Below, one piece after another: positions 11,901-22,570 of a stretch of 64,000 nt of DNA. The first letter of the stretch is position 1; every line of letters starts with the position of its first letter. Made by a program: the position numbers and the translations under genes. A model generated the notes under the pieces. That model was not told where the DNA came from. It saw nothing but the letters and a program-made list of their open reading frames with translations, and searched no databases. The DNA is from Pollenia angustigena (Eukaryota; Arthropoda; Insecta; Diptera; Polleniidae): NCBI GenBank assembly GCA_930367215.1, contig OV884057.1, positions 264,448,339-264,512,338 of the forward strand. The letters are read 5' to 3'.

Positions 11901-14049
11901 CCCATTAAAGACTGAACCCCGATTTCGTTGTACGATTTTGATGAAATTTCACACATTTCATATTATGGGCATTTATATTGACATTGCGTTTTTTTTTTAT
12001 TTTTACCTGTCAAACCTTGGCCCCTAGACCATGGGTATTTTTCTACCCACTTCGCTCTTAAAGAGTTCTAAAACACAAGATTTTTTGAAAACCAAAAATT
12101 AAAAAATTCATTTATTGCATGCATTGATGTGTGTGTTGTGTGCTTATTTCACTATGTACGTTGAATCTGTCCCAGCGGGAAAAGGAAGAAGTACGGATGC
12201 CTTCTAGAGGGCATTTGTATTCCTTCTTTTGGATGAAAAGGATGGTGAAATTTTAAGGGCCGATGTTGGTTTTGAATAAAACACCAATTATTTAGGAAGT
12301 TATTGTCATTTATTTTTATTATGAAAATATTGGTATGGTTCAATCATGTATGGAACAAAATATCGGCCAAATGGCTGAGGCATAATTGAGGTTCTAAGCC
12401 GTTAATGGGCCGAATTATCTCATCCTATAGCTCTTGAATTGTTGCTTGCTTATCGACGTACACCTTTTCTGTCAAACAACCCCAAAGAAAGAAGACCAAC
12501 GGTGTCAAATCAAATGATCTTGGCGGCCAATTGACATCGCCAACACGTGAGATAACACGGCCATTGAATTCGTTGCGCAAAAGAGCGATTGTTTCGTTAG
12601 CTGTGTTGCACCGTCCTGTTGAAAGCACATATCGTCTACATCCATATCTTCCAATTCGGGCCATAAAAAGTTCGTTATCATCTCACGATAGCGAACACCA
12701 TTCAGAGTAACTGCCGGACCGGCCTCATTTTGGAAAAAATACGGCCCATAGATGCCGCCAGCCGATAAGCCACACCAAACAGTCACTCTTGTGAGCGCAT
12801 TGGTTTTTCGACAATCACTCTTGGATTATCATTCGCCCAAATGCGGCAACTCTGCTTACTGCCGAATCCACTGAGGTGAAAATGTGCCTCATCACTGAAT
12901 CACGAAGTGCATTTTGATTTGAACGCCCATATTAATAATAAGCCATAATAAGGTGAGGTTTACATTCAACATTGGCCCTTTACAAGGTTTGCTCGCTTTA
13001 TTCCACTCTCATATCTTTTTACACACGTTGTCATTGCTCTCGCTTCTTTTGCAGTTACATAAGAATGGTAACGGGATCAAAAAAAAAATTATTTTGCTTT
13101 TGCTTGTGCGAAAAAACATAACAAAAAATGTTACTCCTTCTCTTCTCTGTTGTCATAGAAGGGAATGTGGATGTTTTATATTTTATACGAAAGAGCCGAG
13201 GTCTTCTTACTAATGCTTTGGATGCTGCTATGGTGTACGCCAGGAATGTACACTGCATGCTAAGAAAACCTGAAGGATCTCCAATCATGAGTCAATTTTA
13301 TTTCATGTGAGCGTTGTTGAATCATTGGTGTAAGAGAAAAAGTTGTCACAAATGCACAAGAAATGGCAAAGCGCATGGAGAGCTTTGACCATATGATAAG
13401 CCATATTATTCAGCTTGGCCGTTTCGGACAATGTGAAGCAAAACTGAGTTTGGTTGTACAAAATGCAAATTTTAGTTACACCCAAAGGCTTGTTTTGCAC
13501 ATTAATTAAAAATTAAAAATATAAAATTATCTCAATAATCGACCACAGTTGTGATATTTATTTCTTTATTTTTTACTAATATATAGTTTATTTTACATAA
13601 AACATCGCATTCTTACTTGCCAAAAATTAAAAAAAAAAACTATGTGTTTTGAACCCTCTTACAGCGAAGAGGGTATTTAAATACCCATGTCATTGAATCC
13701 AACCTGTGGTCAACGTTATTGGCCCAATTTAGCTAATATTTTTTTCTAAAGCAGAGCACACCTAAGGCTATAAGTCACCAAGAGGGTTTTCCGATGTTCG
13801 ACTCTCCCAATTTTCCAGAGCCGTTGTCGTTCACTTTTTCCAAATATTAGAAATTGCTAACTTGTAAGCCGCTAACTTACCCAATTAAAAGGGGCAACAT
13901 TTAATTTCAAAAATTTGTTTAAGTAGTCTTATCCTTTCTTTATCTATCTGTAAAAACCAATTTCCGATACCTCTTACCTGAAGTTAGCAAGAATTTTTCT
14001 ACGAAGGCTCTGTTTTTGGGTATTTAAATACCCATCAGTCCTTAATGGG
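11901..14049. mobile_element. piggyBac-like element, TTAA-flanked
   Basis: TTAA occurs on both sides (11897-11900 and 14050-14053). The ends are CCCATTAAAGACTGA on the left and, read inward on the right, CCCATTAAGGACTGA, with 14 of 15 matching. Short CCC-ended inverted repeats with a TTAA duplication are the hallmark of piggyBac. Subterminal palindromic blocks (GGGTATTTAAATACCC with CTTCGCTCTT-like flanks) appear near 12030, 13660 and 14020. No piggyBac transposase frame is present; the interior includes a mariner fragment and unrecognised AT-rich DNA. The overlapping short frames at 12953-13500 look like chance. Confidence 0.85.
12340..12910 (-). pseudogene. mariner transposase fragment
   Basis: Minus-strand frames give the DDE core of a Tc1/mariner transposase: FSDEAHFHLSGFG and RIWANDNP (about 12905-12830), then VWCGLSAGGIYGPYFF, FQQDGAT with the second catalytic Asp, and NWPPRSFDLTPL with the third, followed by FFLWG. 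The frame is broken near 12790 and again just after FQQDGAT (about 12600). There is no N-terminal DNA-binding domain. It resembles the fuller mariner at 43900-45200 but is clearly a different lineage. Confidence 0.85.
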
Positions 14050-14062
14050 TTAAATAAGACAT

Positions 14063-14449
14063 TTTTGAAGTTTAATTATTATCAAATTTGTTTTAATTTG
14101 CTGTTGAAAAGGTTTATTTGCCAATTTAAGAAAGTGGTACTAGATGTTAGTGAAAGTCAAAATCTTTTATTTAAGTGGCCATTCATATTTTGCGATTTTT
14201 TCTCGTTTCTTCTTTAAGTCGCTCTTATGTTGACATTGTGTATTTTATTAATGTTAATATCTAGCATGGAAAACAAGTATTTGTTTATATGTACGGATTT
14301 GTTTAATTATATTTTGGCAAAAAAAAAAAAGAATGTTTTAAGTTACGTTCTCGTTGCTTATATAAAAAAAAACATCTGGCAGCCTCGCCCTAAGCAACAC
14401 TGCATACATTTGTAAAAAAGAACAGTTATAACAGCCATTAAAAGAAAAA
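14063..14449. promoter_or_regulatory. Putative bidirectional promoter region of the Tnp2-like element
   Basis: This 387-bp gap separates the start of the minus-strand transposase (14062) from the start of the divergent plus-strand gene (14450), so transcription of both should begin here. It is AT-rich. I could not identify a convincing TATA box or initiator for either side; the call rests on gene layout only. Confidence 0.35.
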
Positions 14450-15460
14450 ATGTACAAGCGAAAGAACAAATTAAATATTGCAGAACAAAAAGGTAAGTAA
14501 AGTAATATAAGTAGGTAATTTAAAATAATAATAATCTTTTCTAACTTAAGGTGTGCAGGAGCTGCTGGACTCCGTTTTGGATGAACAGCCATCAACTTCT
14601 GAAAATGAACGAAACATTGCGAAAAAACGTAGAGGTGAGTATACAATTTATGTATAAATATCTAAAATAGTTTTAAAACTCCAATAAATTTATTTGTTTT
14701 TGTTAAAGATGCTATAGATACAAAACCAAATGACACTGAAACTGATGAACAGAATTCAGCGGTGTCTACAGATACAGAATTCAAAAAGGAAGTGTTGGAA
14801 ATGCTGCAGCAGATTTCAACCGATATCAAAAGTTTAAAAAGAAGTCACACATATGAAATTAAGAAATTGGAGGAACAAATTGGCTTCTGTTTTGCACCTC
14901 AAAATGATTACAGCTCATTACCACAGCTCAAAACCTTCCTAAATGTTAATGAGCCTTTTAAAACTTTAGAATCTTTTCAAGAATTTTAAAAGCAACTTGA
15001 AACTGAAAAAGGCTTTAAAGATGCTTTTGTAAGTTGAAAAAACATAAATATATCGATATTTACATATAAATTTTTTAAGTAATTATTTACATTTGTATTC
15101 ATTAGAATGAAGTTGTTGCCTACAAAACTAGAGCAAGGTGCTTAACGGAGGCTATAAATAATTTTTTATCATTTCTATTAGACCCACAGCTACAAGTTTT
15201 ATTTAGTGGATGTGGCAAAATAAATAAAGGGACTAATAAGGATAATTTCAGCTCTACAATTGCATTCAATGCCCTAAAAGGTACATTTATTTTACAAACT
15301 ATATTAATATGTGCAAAGCCTTGTAAATAAATTTTATTATTTTCTTTTAGATCACCTCGTTAGACAGTTTCCTCAAGAAACGGAGGCAAATATTTTATCA
15401 AAGACTAGTCGATGGTTCGCAAATTCAAAAGACAGATATATGCGGTGGGCGAAAAAATGA
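14450..15460 (+). pseudogene. Accessory protein of the Tnp2-like element (DUF4806-like), one stop
   Basis: Five exons fit with GT-AG borders and agreeing phases: 14450-14492, 14551-14634, 14709-15028, 15106-15280 and 15351-15460. They give 244 codons including the final TGA. Exon 3 is broken by an in-frame TAA at 14987-14989, after FQEF. The N-terminal half has a predicted coiled coil (FKKEVLEMLQQISTDIKSL onward). The C-terminal half (FNALKDHLVRQFPQETE, then RWFANSKDRYMRW) resembles the DUF4806 domain found in many insect proteins near Tnp2-type transposases. By analogy with CACTA elements it may bind the subterminal repeats, which is inference. Splicing is inferred from sequence alone. Confidence 0.72.
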
Positions 15461-16069
15461 TTTTTTTTTAAATATTTTATTTAAAATTAATTTCTTTTAT
15501 AAAAATAAATTTTTTATTTAAATAAAAAAAATGTTTGCTAAAAAAAAAACCCAAACACATTTTTAGAATTCTTGTGGTATTCCTGGAGTATAAATATTTA
15601 AAATAGGCTAGGTTGTGTGGATACTAGTTATTTCATGTATCAACATTAGATCAAGGTTAATTTAAAACATTCTCCTTGTTATATTTACAGCGTTCTAGTG
15701 TCATCACTTTGTTAAACTAACGCATCAAGACTGTATTTCTTGTGTTTTAGTAACGTGAACGCAATAGTCAAACTACGGTCATTTAGTTTTTAATTTAACA
15801 CTGTGATAACATTGTAAATTTAAATTAATAGGATCATAGTAACATTGAAAACAAGAGTCAGAAGACCGCCAATTGGCGTTATCATTTTAGTACTGTGACT
15901 GCATTGACATTTTGGTAAATAGGATGTACAGCTGATGTTAGTTGTGCCACCAAACCATCTTTTTAACGTCATTCTGATTGTTTTTTTCTGCCTGGGTTGT
16001 ATTGATGTTGATAGTACCCCCTGCAACGTCGGCACAGCGTCGTGGTGATTGTCTTTTTCTGCCTGGGTA

Positions 16070-16796
16070 GTGTTAAAAACATTTTTTTAAGAAGTTCTTC
16101 TACGCGGCAATACAAAAAATGCAAAACCCTAATTTGGTTTGCTGAAAAAAATATTAATAATAGTACGTACGTATGTATACCGATTGTACTATTTTTACAA
16201 GAAATTAAAAAATAACTTCCTAAAAAGAAATAATTGTATAAAAGAAAAAGACGCTTATAAGAAACATTTTATGAATTTCTTATATCCGTTAAGCACTGTT
16301 GAATGTTCCCGGACAGACGACGAACTACTACATAAAGCACTGTGTTTATTTGAACTATATACATAAACACTCGTACTCTCACGTGTTTTGCGATAAAGTC
16401 ACTAGAGTGTGACGAAAATCACAAAATAAAGGTGTTAAAGATAAAACGATATCAACTAAGAAGGCAGCTTTTATTAAGTAATTTTACTCATTCCAAAGAT
16501 TTTTGATTTTCATTTGTATTTCTAAAGCTGATCTGTCAAACACGTGAGGATGCCTCAACGTGCCTTAGCCTATTTTCGCAAATAAATTGATATGAGGAAT
16601 AAAAAAAAATTATGTGTAATGAATGTAATAATCGTTTTCAGATAATAAAGCGGCAATGTATTTATTCAATGGAAACCAAATTGATATGTATGTATATCGA
16701 ACACAAACGTTTTCGCTGATTTGGTAATAAAATTGCATTAAAGCTGGCAAAAAATGTTTCAGTTTTGGAAGCAATAAATAAGAACCTTTTCTGCAT
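16070..16796. other. Non-coding stretch
   Basis: AT-rich DNA right of the CCCAGGCAG nest. The open frames at 16139-16366 and 16610-16864 have no recognisable domain and the first is biased to Lys/Asn/Tyr codons, as expected from A/T-rich chance frames. Nothing else is seen. Confidence 0.5.
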
Positions 16797-16970
16797 CTAA
16801 AATAAAACTTTGTCATTCCGTTTGTAATTTCAACAATATTGATCCTAGACCCTATAAAGTACATATATAAGTATGTTCGGGATCATTATAAGAGAAGTTC
16901 AAAATACGATGTCCGTCTGTCCGTTAAAATGTATATTCCGGAGACCACATTTATGATGGGGACCAGGTAT
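16797..16970 (-). repeat. Fragment of the TATACCCTTCACC dispersed repeat
   Basis: Read on the minus strand, this contains the blocks AGGGTC, TCAATATTG and AAATTACAAACGGAATGACA in the same order as near 55450-55500 and 55985-56030. It is a broken copy of the dispersed repeat best seen at 54565-55540. Confidence 0.6.
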
Positions 16971-17098
16971 TTATATATTTCTGCCTCTAATTTTGGTTTT
17001 TTTTTTCTAGTATTTTTTTATGTATCGAGTGTTTTGTTTTTAAGCTGAATGCGAGGTTTCGTTAACTATGGTTTGACAGCTGAGAATGTCAAACATAT

Positions 17099-17320
17099 GG
17101 CCATATTTATTGAAAAAAGTAGTCAAAAATTGGACTGATCGAATGGACCATGTTACTCGTAGAAACGGCGAACACATGCCGGAAATCATACTTAAAAATA
17201 AATGCCATGAAATAATCTATCAGATTATATTTTATTTTAAGATTATAAGATAATTATTTATTCCAACAATATTTCTGTCTTGTATTATAATTTCAGGTTT
17301 TTTGCAGCAAAAAAACACCC
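17099..17320 (+). pseudogene. mariner 3' fragment
   Basis: From about 17118 the plus strand encodes KNWTDRMDHVTRRNGEHMP and then EIILKN. This matches the C-terminus of the mariner transposase at 44006-45088 (VENWTCRIGFIRASRGGHMP). About 100 bp later AAAAAAACACCC occurs at 17309-17320, which is the terminal inverted repeat motif of that mariner (TCGGGTGTTTTTTT, inverted). This is the 3' end of a deleted copy or a close relative; the rest of the gene is absent. Confidence 0.75.
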
Positions 17321-17483
17321 TATATACAGATCTGGAGAACGGCAAGAGCCAAAGCCTTCAACTTACAAGCGTCTTGGTTATCAATACATAAAATCCGACA
17401 AAATGCGGGCGGGCGGGTAAGCGTGGCACAAAATAGTTTTATTTAAACCTAAAGAACGGTGTTTTTATAACTTTCTGTTCTCA

Positions 17484-17570
17484 TCGCACCATGGTGAAGG
17501 AAGGGTATATAAGATTCGGCAAAGCCAAATAAAGCACTCTTATTTGTTTGCGTCTAAAAATTATTGCTTT
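17484..17570 (-). repeat. Fragment of the TATACCCTTCACC dispersed repeat
   Basis: On the minus strand this reads AAGAGTGCTTTATTTGGC, then TTGCCGAATCTTATATACCC and CACCATGGTG. The same order and sequence occur at 54571-54630. Confidence 0.65.
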
Positions 17571-17760
17571 ATTGTTCTACCTTAAAATTAAGCATACTAG
17601 AAGAGAATCACAGTTTATTCGTTTATTATTTTTTCTACTACTTCAATGAAACATAAAATTTTAACCAATTATAATAAAAATTAAATAAGATTTATTCATA
17701 AAAACCACTTAAGATTTAAAAAAGTGTTTTTCAAACAAATTTTGATAGAAAATTGTTTAA

Positions 17761-18044
17761 CCCTTATGTGTGTGGAAAAAAAACACCTTCTATAGGGTGG
17801 ATAGGTACCTGGGTACCTATTTGTAATATAAAACGTATACAGGTACCCAGGTACCTATTCACAAATTGATATGCCACGCCCCCCCCCCCAACTGATATTG
17901 TATATAAACACCTATGAAAATATAATAATAACAAAAAGTTAGGAGTTCTCATGAAATTGTAGAATTGTAGACTAAAATCTTATATAAAAAATTTCGATTT
18001 GAAAACACAATAGGTACACAGGTACCTGTCCACACACATAAGGG
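17761..18044. mobile_element. piggyBac-type MITE, TTAA-flanked
   Basis: TTAA flanks both sides (17757-17760, 18045-18048). Terminal inverted repeats CCCTTATGTGTGTGG are perfect over 15 bp. Inside, GGTACC palindromes recur as TAGGTACCTGGGTACCTA, CAGGTACCCAGGTACCTA and near the right end. No transposase is encoded. The ends differ from the other TTAA element (11901-14049), so this is a second family. Confidence 0.85.
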
Positions 18045-18206
18045 TTAATAAACGCATGAAATATAAATTTTTCCAATGCTTTAATATTTTGTCCCCTACA
18101 TTATTCATGAAAACCATATCAGTTTTCAAGAGTGAAATTAGCGTTTTTTGGATCTCTTAAGCAGAGCTTCTTCCCGTGGAATTTCAAACAATAATCATGT
18201 ACACAG

Positions 18207-18827
18207 TCGCCCCTATTATGAGTTATATTCGATAAACGATTTTCGCTGGCTATCGAACATCGACTATCGAATGTTAATTTGGTATTATGAGTTGGCAGCA
18301 CTGTCGAAAATTTCGTTATGCATCGAATTTTTCAACGAAAACAAAACTGCTTTCGACGGTGCAAATAAATTTAAAAAACTTGTTGAAAATGTAACTATTT
18401 GTAAATATTTTTGTGTTCATTTACCAAATACCATTCTTTATCAGTTTTGTTCGTTTATGCAAGTCCAACGTCGTGAACAGCAATTGGAAACGCTCATATT
18501 CCTTTTGGAACAAAATTTTTTTTTGGCCAAATGATTTGCAGCAAAGTTCAGCATGTATAAAAGTGGGATGAAACCCCACTGAAGCTAAATTATTTGAAAA
18601 CAATTATAATTCCGCCGTGGTCACGTTTAACTTTAATTTTATTTTTTAAATTTGTAAACAAACATTTTTTATTTTAAGTGACAGCTGATCGAAAATGTAC
18701 TACTGTGAATTAACAAAATCACAATAGTAAATTTTTATCGAATGCGCGCCATAATACCAAATGAAAATTCGTTCGATCAGCTAATTCGACTGCTGTCGAA
18801 AACCGAATTAAGTTCATAATAGGCACC
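18207..18827. mobile_element. Long-inverted-repeat MITE (CCTATTATGA ends)
   Basis: The first ~95 bp and the last ~95 bp are imperfect inverted repeats. Shared blocks are CCTATTATGA, TTCGATNNNCG-rich stretches, TTTGGTATTATG and CTGTCGAAAA. The centre carries an open frame (to 18534) with no domain I recognise, and the frame begins in flanking DNA, so I do not call a gene. Exact ends and target duplication are uncertain by a few bases. Confidence 0.65.
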
Positions 18828-19144
18828 AGTATTTCCTAAGAAGTGTAAGCGGTATGCAGCGAATTCTCCCTTAAATTTCTGCTTCCGAGGAAGCATAATG
18901 TTTTGCTGGATAGATAGATACGTTCCAACTATTCCTACTTTAGCCAATATGTACGAGTATATTGGAACTGAATTTTAATGACCAAATTATAAATGTTGAG
19001 CTCGTTATTTTAAGGACTAGAAATAACTCAGGTTAATTTAATTTCATATCTCCGCTTAATTAACAAAATATGGCTCGCTCCTGCTGCTGATACCGATTGA
19101 CGACCTCTGTTCAGAACGAAGTCTTCTTTTCGTATCTATACTAA
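18828..19144. other. Non-coding stretch
   Basis: Short gap between two MITEs. I see nothing in it. Confidence 0.5.
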
Positions 19145-19147
19145 TTA

Positions 19148-19268
19148 GTGCCGGTTCACACACGTCAAGTTTTTAGGAGAGAGGGGAAAAGATATGGCAT
19201 CCTCTTTTACCTTCTCTCCTAAAAGCTCAAAACTTGACGAGTTAAACTTGACGTGTGTGAACTGGCAC
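19148..19268. mobile_element. Small Harbinger-type MITE, TTA duplication
   Basis: A 121-bp near-complete palindrome. The ends are GTGCCGGTTCACACACGTCA and, read inward from the right, GTGCCAGTTCACACACGTCA. TTA lies on both sides (19145-19147, 19269-19271), the TWA duplication typical of PIF/Harbinger. GAGAGAGG/CTTCTCTCC arms continue the foldback inward. Confidence 0.8.
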
Positions 19269-19271
19269 TTA

Positions 19272-20572
19272 CAGCAGTCAGGGTGCAACCCTTATCAACA
19301 GCAAACTTTAGCCAAATAATGCAACACTGTTTAATATTTAACTAATAAATCAATAAAACAGTTGCATTCAAAAACACATTCATTATAAATTCATTTTAAC
19401 TAACTATGCCCTAAACAATAAAAATATATCAACAAAATATCCGTGCAATTTAAAAAAAAATTTGCTCGCGTAAGTTATTTGGACTGGCAAATATTTGTGT
19501 CTGGGAGAACAAAGTAACTTATTGACTTTCGTAAGACTAAAATTAAAAACAATTTTAATAAGAAACCGTTTATCCTTTGTACACTTTTATCCATTTCGGA
19601 GGAACGTATGGAAGATGTTGAAAATGTGAAACAAAAAAAAATGTTCTAAAAAAGTACCAAAATTAAAAATAAAAAGTATTTGGGATTCATTTTGCTTAAT
19701 TATTAAAAAAAAAATATATAAAAAAACAACTTGCAAAAAGGAAAAACTTAACAAATGGTAACGAAGCTTTCAAAACAAATGTCATTTTGTCAGAGATGCC
19801 ACAATAAAAAATAGTGTCACTTTTCTAGCGATGACACTAACATAATCGAAAGATGTACAATGAAATGCAATGAGATAGGAACATCTTGAAAAGATGTTGA
19901 TATTTAGCCCTACGTATTTCTTTTGGAAATGTTTCAACAATTTTCGGCGTTGTCGCCTCGCATTTGATAATGGCTAGGCGTCGTATAACTTTACCGATTT
20001 ACAGTTTTTGCGTTTGTTCAACGTTTTAACAATCGCAATCGTTTTTACCCTAAATTTTTTAACGTGTTTGCGTTGTGGAGAACCAAAAATAACTTAACGT
20101 AACTGGTGGAGAGCCATATAAAACTCAGATGTTTACTGGTGGAGGCCAAAACTCTGGAGCGGATTCTGGAAGCTCTCACCTTTATATATAAAGGTTTTGG
20201 TGGAACATGGACTTGTAGTTGAGGCTCCAAAGATTTCTGTAATACCCTGACATTAAAACGTTAGTAGTTTGCCAAAAAATTTAGTTTTAAGCAAAATAAA
20301 ACAGAAAAATGGTAAATGTTTACAACTGTAAAAAGGCTATTCAACAATCTGGAATTATTTTTTTCCTATATTGAAATCATATTTAAATACATTAAGGGAA
20401 TTCACAATGAGTATCTTAAAATTTTAATGTGGCATTTTGGCATCTTAAAATTTTTATTGTGAGCAGGCAACGATATAAAACACAGTTCATATATTGAAGT
20501 ATTAAAATAACAAATACATACCATCAATACTGTCCAATGACATGAATTCCAGACTTATAAATTTGGAACCTG
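19272..20572. other. Non-coding stretch
   Basis: No supportable gene. The small minus-strand frame at 20045-20230 has no recognisable domain. Around 20101-20230 the sequence is GC-richer than its surroundings (CTGGTGGAG repeated twice) and may be an unidentified transposon remnant. Confidence 0.45.
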
Positions 20573-20574
20573 TA

Positions 20575-21522
20575 CCCATGTTCTGTAACTTTAGTGAGAA
20601 CTTCTTGCATCGAAAAGATGTGAAACAAAATATTCCATCGTTTCTTGAAAAGTGAGAAAAATGTGTGTCTGTAACTCATGTCGAAAACTATCAAAAGATA
20701 TTACGTCGTTACGTTATAAATGTCATAATATTGCACTCGAAACCGATGTGACATTGCAGACGTTCAGAACGCCAGTAACACATATCGTTGACGGCGAACA
20801 AAATTAAGTTAAATTGAAAATTTTTCAACGACGGCGGCGAAAACACAACCGTCGGCTATACCAAATTGTGTAACTGAACAACCTAAACAAAAGCGGCAAG
20901 CGTTTTTTTAAACATGAAAATTTTATTTAAACACAATTTCAATAAAACAAACCGACATAGCGATCTGTCAAATAAGATTTATCAGCCGGGTGGTTTCTAA
21001 TTCGCATTCTAATGGTTTGTTTCGTATAAATTGTATATAAAAGAGAAGTTTTGACATACAAAAAACGCTTCCGCTCTTATTTAGGTTGCTCAGTAAAGAG
21101 CGACTTTAATGTTTGTTGTTTGCAAACGAGCTTTGAAGACATTCGTATATTTTATAAAAATGTTAAAAGCAAAATAATAAAACTATGAAAAATGTGCCAC
21201 GAATAAAATATTATTTTTATTATTCTTTGCATTTTACATTTTTAATTGTTTTTTAGTGTTAAAATTTTTTCTCGCCCCATTTTTATTCGTGAGTTTATTT
21301 GACAGTTCAAAGCGGGAACTTTTCTCACCAAAATGTTACAGAAACACTTTTTCTGTAAATTGGCGAGTAATTTCCTTACGTGACAGCTTGTACTCGCCAA
21401 AAAAAAGTTACAGACACAGTTAAGTGAGAAAAACAGCTGTTTGTTTCAATTTATGACATTTTTGTTTCATTTCACACATTTCAATCGAAAACTTTCTCGA
21501 CGCGAGAGTTACAGAACATGGG
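20575..21522. mobile_element. TA-flanked MITE with CCCATGTTCTGTAACT ends
   Basis: Perfect 16-bp inverted ends CCCATGTTCTGTAACT, with TA outside both (20573-20574, 21523-21524). The 948-bp interior has repeated GTGAGAA and TGTAAC motifs and a GGCGAGTA/TACTCGCC hairpin near 21362-21400. It has no transposase frame. A partial second copy of its right end lies at 24117-24212. Confidence 0.8.
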
Positions 21523-21524
21523 TA

Positions 21525-22570
21525 CTTGTCAACCCATTTTAAAGAATAAAAATTTAAACGTCACTATATTTTGACATAATTTAAAACACTATTGTGAACT
21601 GCGTAATTGTATTTTAAAATACATGCTAACTACATTTCAGAAGCGTTACAAATTAAACAAATGACGCATATTAAAAACAGGGTTTAGGGTTCGATTCTCG
21701 ACTCTTGACTAGAATACAATAAGTAACTGCATTTATAACTTTTATTTAAAAAATATTAATTCCAAGATAATTACTTTTCATTTAAATTTGAATTTAAATA
21801 ACACATTTTGGAGGATCTTTTTTCTTTGTTAAATTTTTTTTTTATAATTTTGATAAAAAACATTCCTAATACATAAATGTGTAGAGTGTATTTTGTTCTA
21901 TTGTTTAATCAACTTTTTTGTTTAACAAAATAGAAAACAAACCGTTTTTCTACCGTAATTTTTCCATTATTTGATTTTAATTGTGTTTTATAAACAAATA
22001 AATGAAATGAGAATAAGTGTTAAACTATAATAAAAAAAATATATATAACAACCGCAAGTTGTTTAATATTTTCACATAATTGTTGTTTTATTTTTAAACC
22101 AGAGTAAATAGATTAATTGAAGAGTAAAATAATTAAGATGGTGATTATTTGTTTAACTATATTTAGAATAGTTATTTTTAAATGCAATATTTAATTAAAA
22201 CATTATCGTTTATCTATCACATGTTTTACAGAAAGACAATATAAATAATTTTATATTAATTACAAATTACAACTACTTCCCTCAATTACTCGTGCATATG
22301 TCGACTAAGTAAATAGTCAAGCATTTGCAGTTTTAGAGAGAAATTGTAATCTGATATTTTTACAATGTCTGGAATCCGACTATTAACTTAAATAATAACA
22401 TTTGTAGTTTTTTTGATGGTAATTTTAAAATTTTTCCATCAAAATTTCAAAAGTTCTGAACTTAAGCGTTGGTTCTGAATATCTAAAACTTGATTAAATA
22501 TGGAAAAAATTTGATCAAAATATATTTTGTTATATGTAACATAACCAAAATCCTAAACAAAATAATATTA
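21525..22570. other. Non-coding AT-rich stretch
   Basis: More than 1 kb of A/T-rich DNA without a gene or a paired repeat that I could find. Confidence 0.5.

Larger units (their letters stand above)
9804..14062 (-). pseudogene. Tnp2-type (CACTA-like) transposase, interrupted
   Basis: Read on the minus strand, the gene starts at an ATG at 14062-14060 and is broken after 13 bases by the TTAA insertion (11901-14049). It resumes at 11896-11846 and continues in exons 11784-11176 and 11113-9804, ending in TAA. The two introns (61 and 62 bp) have GT-AG borders and phases that join cleanly. Ignoring the insertion, the frame is open for about 660 codons. Visible family marks are the DGMDIYNKSKKGFW block with the first catalytic Asp, then FCCDMPARAFIKC, the KGHTGFYACERC zinc pair, and LLDEMHMLYLG with the D/H pair. 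These are conserved in insect proteins of the transposase-21/tnp2 family. An acidic stretch precedes the catalytic domain. Apart from the insertion I see no stop or frameshift. Confidence 0.82.
9425..15996. mobile_element. Inner CACTA/Tnp2-like element with two divergent genes
   Basis: Ends are CCCAGGCAGAAATTGTGAC at 9425 and TTTTTTTCTGCCTGGG at 15996, with TT on both sides (9423-9424, 15997-15998). It carries a Tnp2-type transposase gene on the minus strand (14062 down to 9804) and a divergently transcribed second gene on the plus strand (14450-15460). A 2149-bp piggyBac-like element is inserted at 11901-14049; without it the element is about 4.4 kb. The layout of transposase plus accessory gene with subterminal repeats is typical of CACTA/EnSpm. 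The termini are not CACTR and the duplication is 2 bp, not the usual 3, so superfamily placement rests on the protein. Confidence 0.82.
8809..16067. mobile_element. Outer CCCAGGCAG-ended element, split by insertion
   Basis: A short non-autonomous element made of 8809-9424 plus 15997-16067 (687 bp in all). It begins CCCAGGCAGAAATTACGAC and ends TCTTTTTCTGCCTGGG, with TA on both sides (8807-8808, 16068-16069). Its right part resumes after 15996 exactly where its left part stopped. The joined right end aligns with the right end of the inner element (both run GGTAAAYAG..., TGATGTT, ...CTGCCTGGG). The two are therefore related family members, one inserted in the other. Confidence 0.78.

Noticed and set aside
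12953..13500. Several short frames as piggyBac genes
   Set aside because: They overlap on both strands, are under 90 codons and show no piggyBac DDE blocks.
18148..18534. 128-codon open frame as a gene
   Set aside because: It starts in flanking DNA, runs across the left arm of a MITE and shows no recognisable domain.
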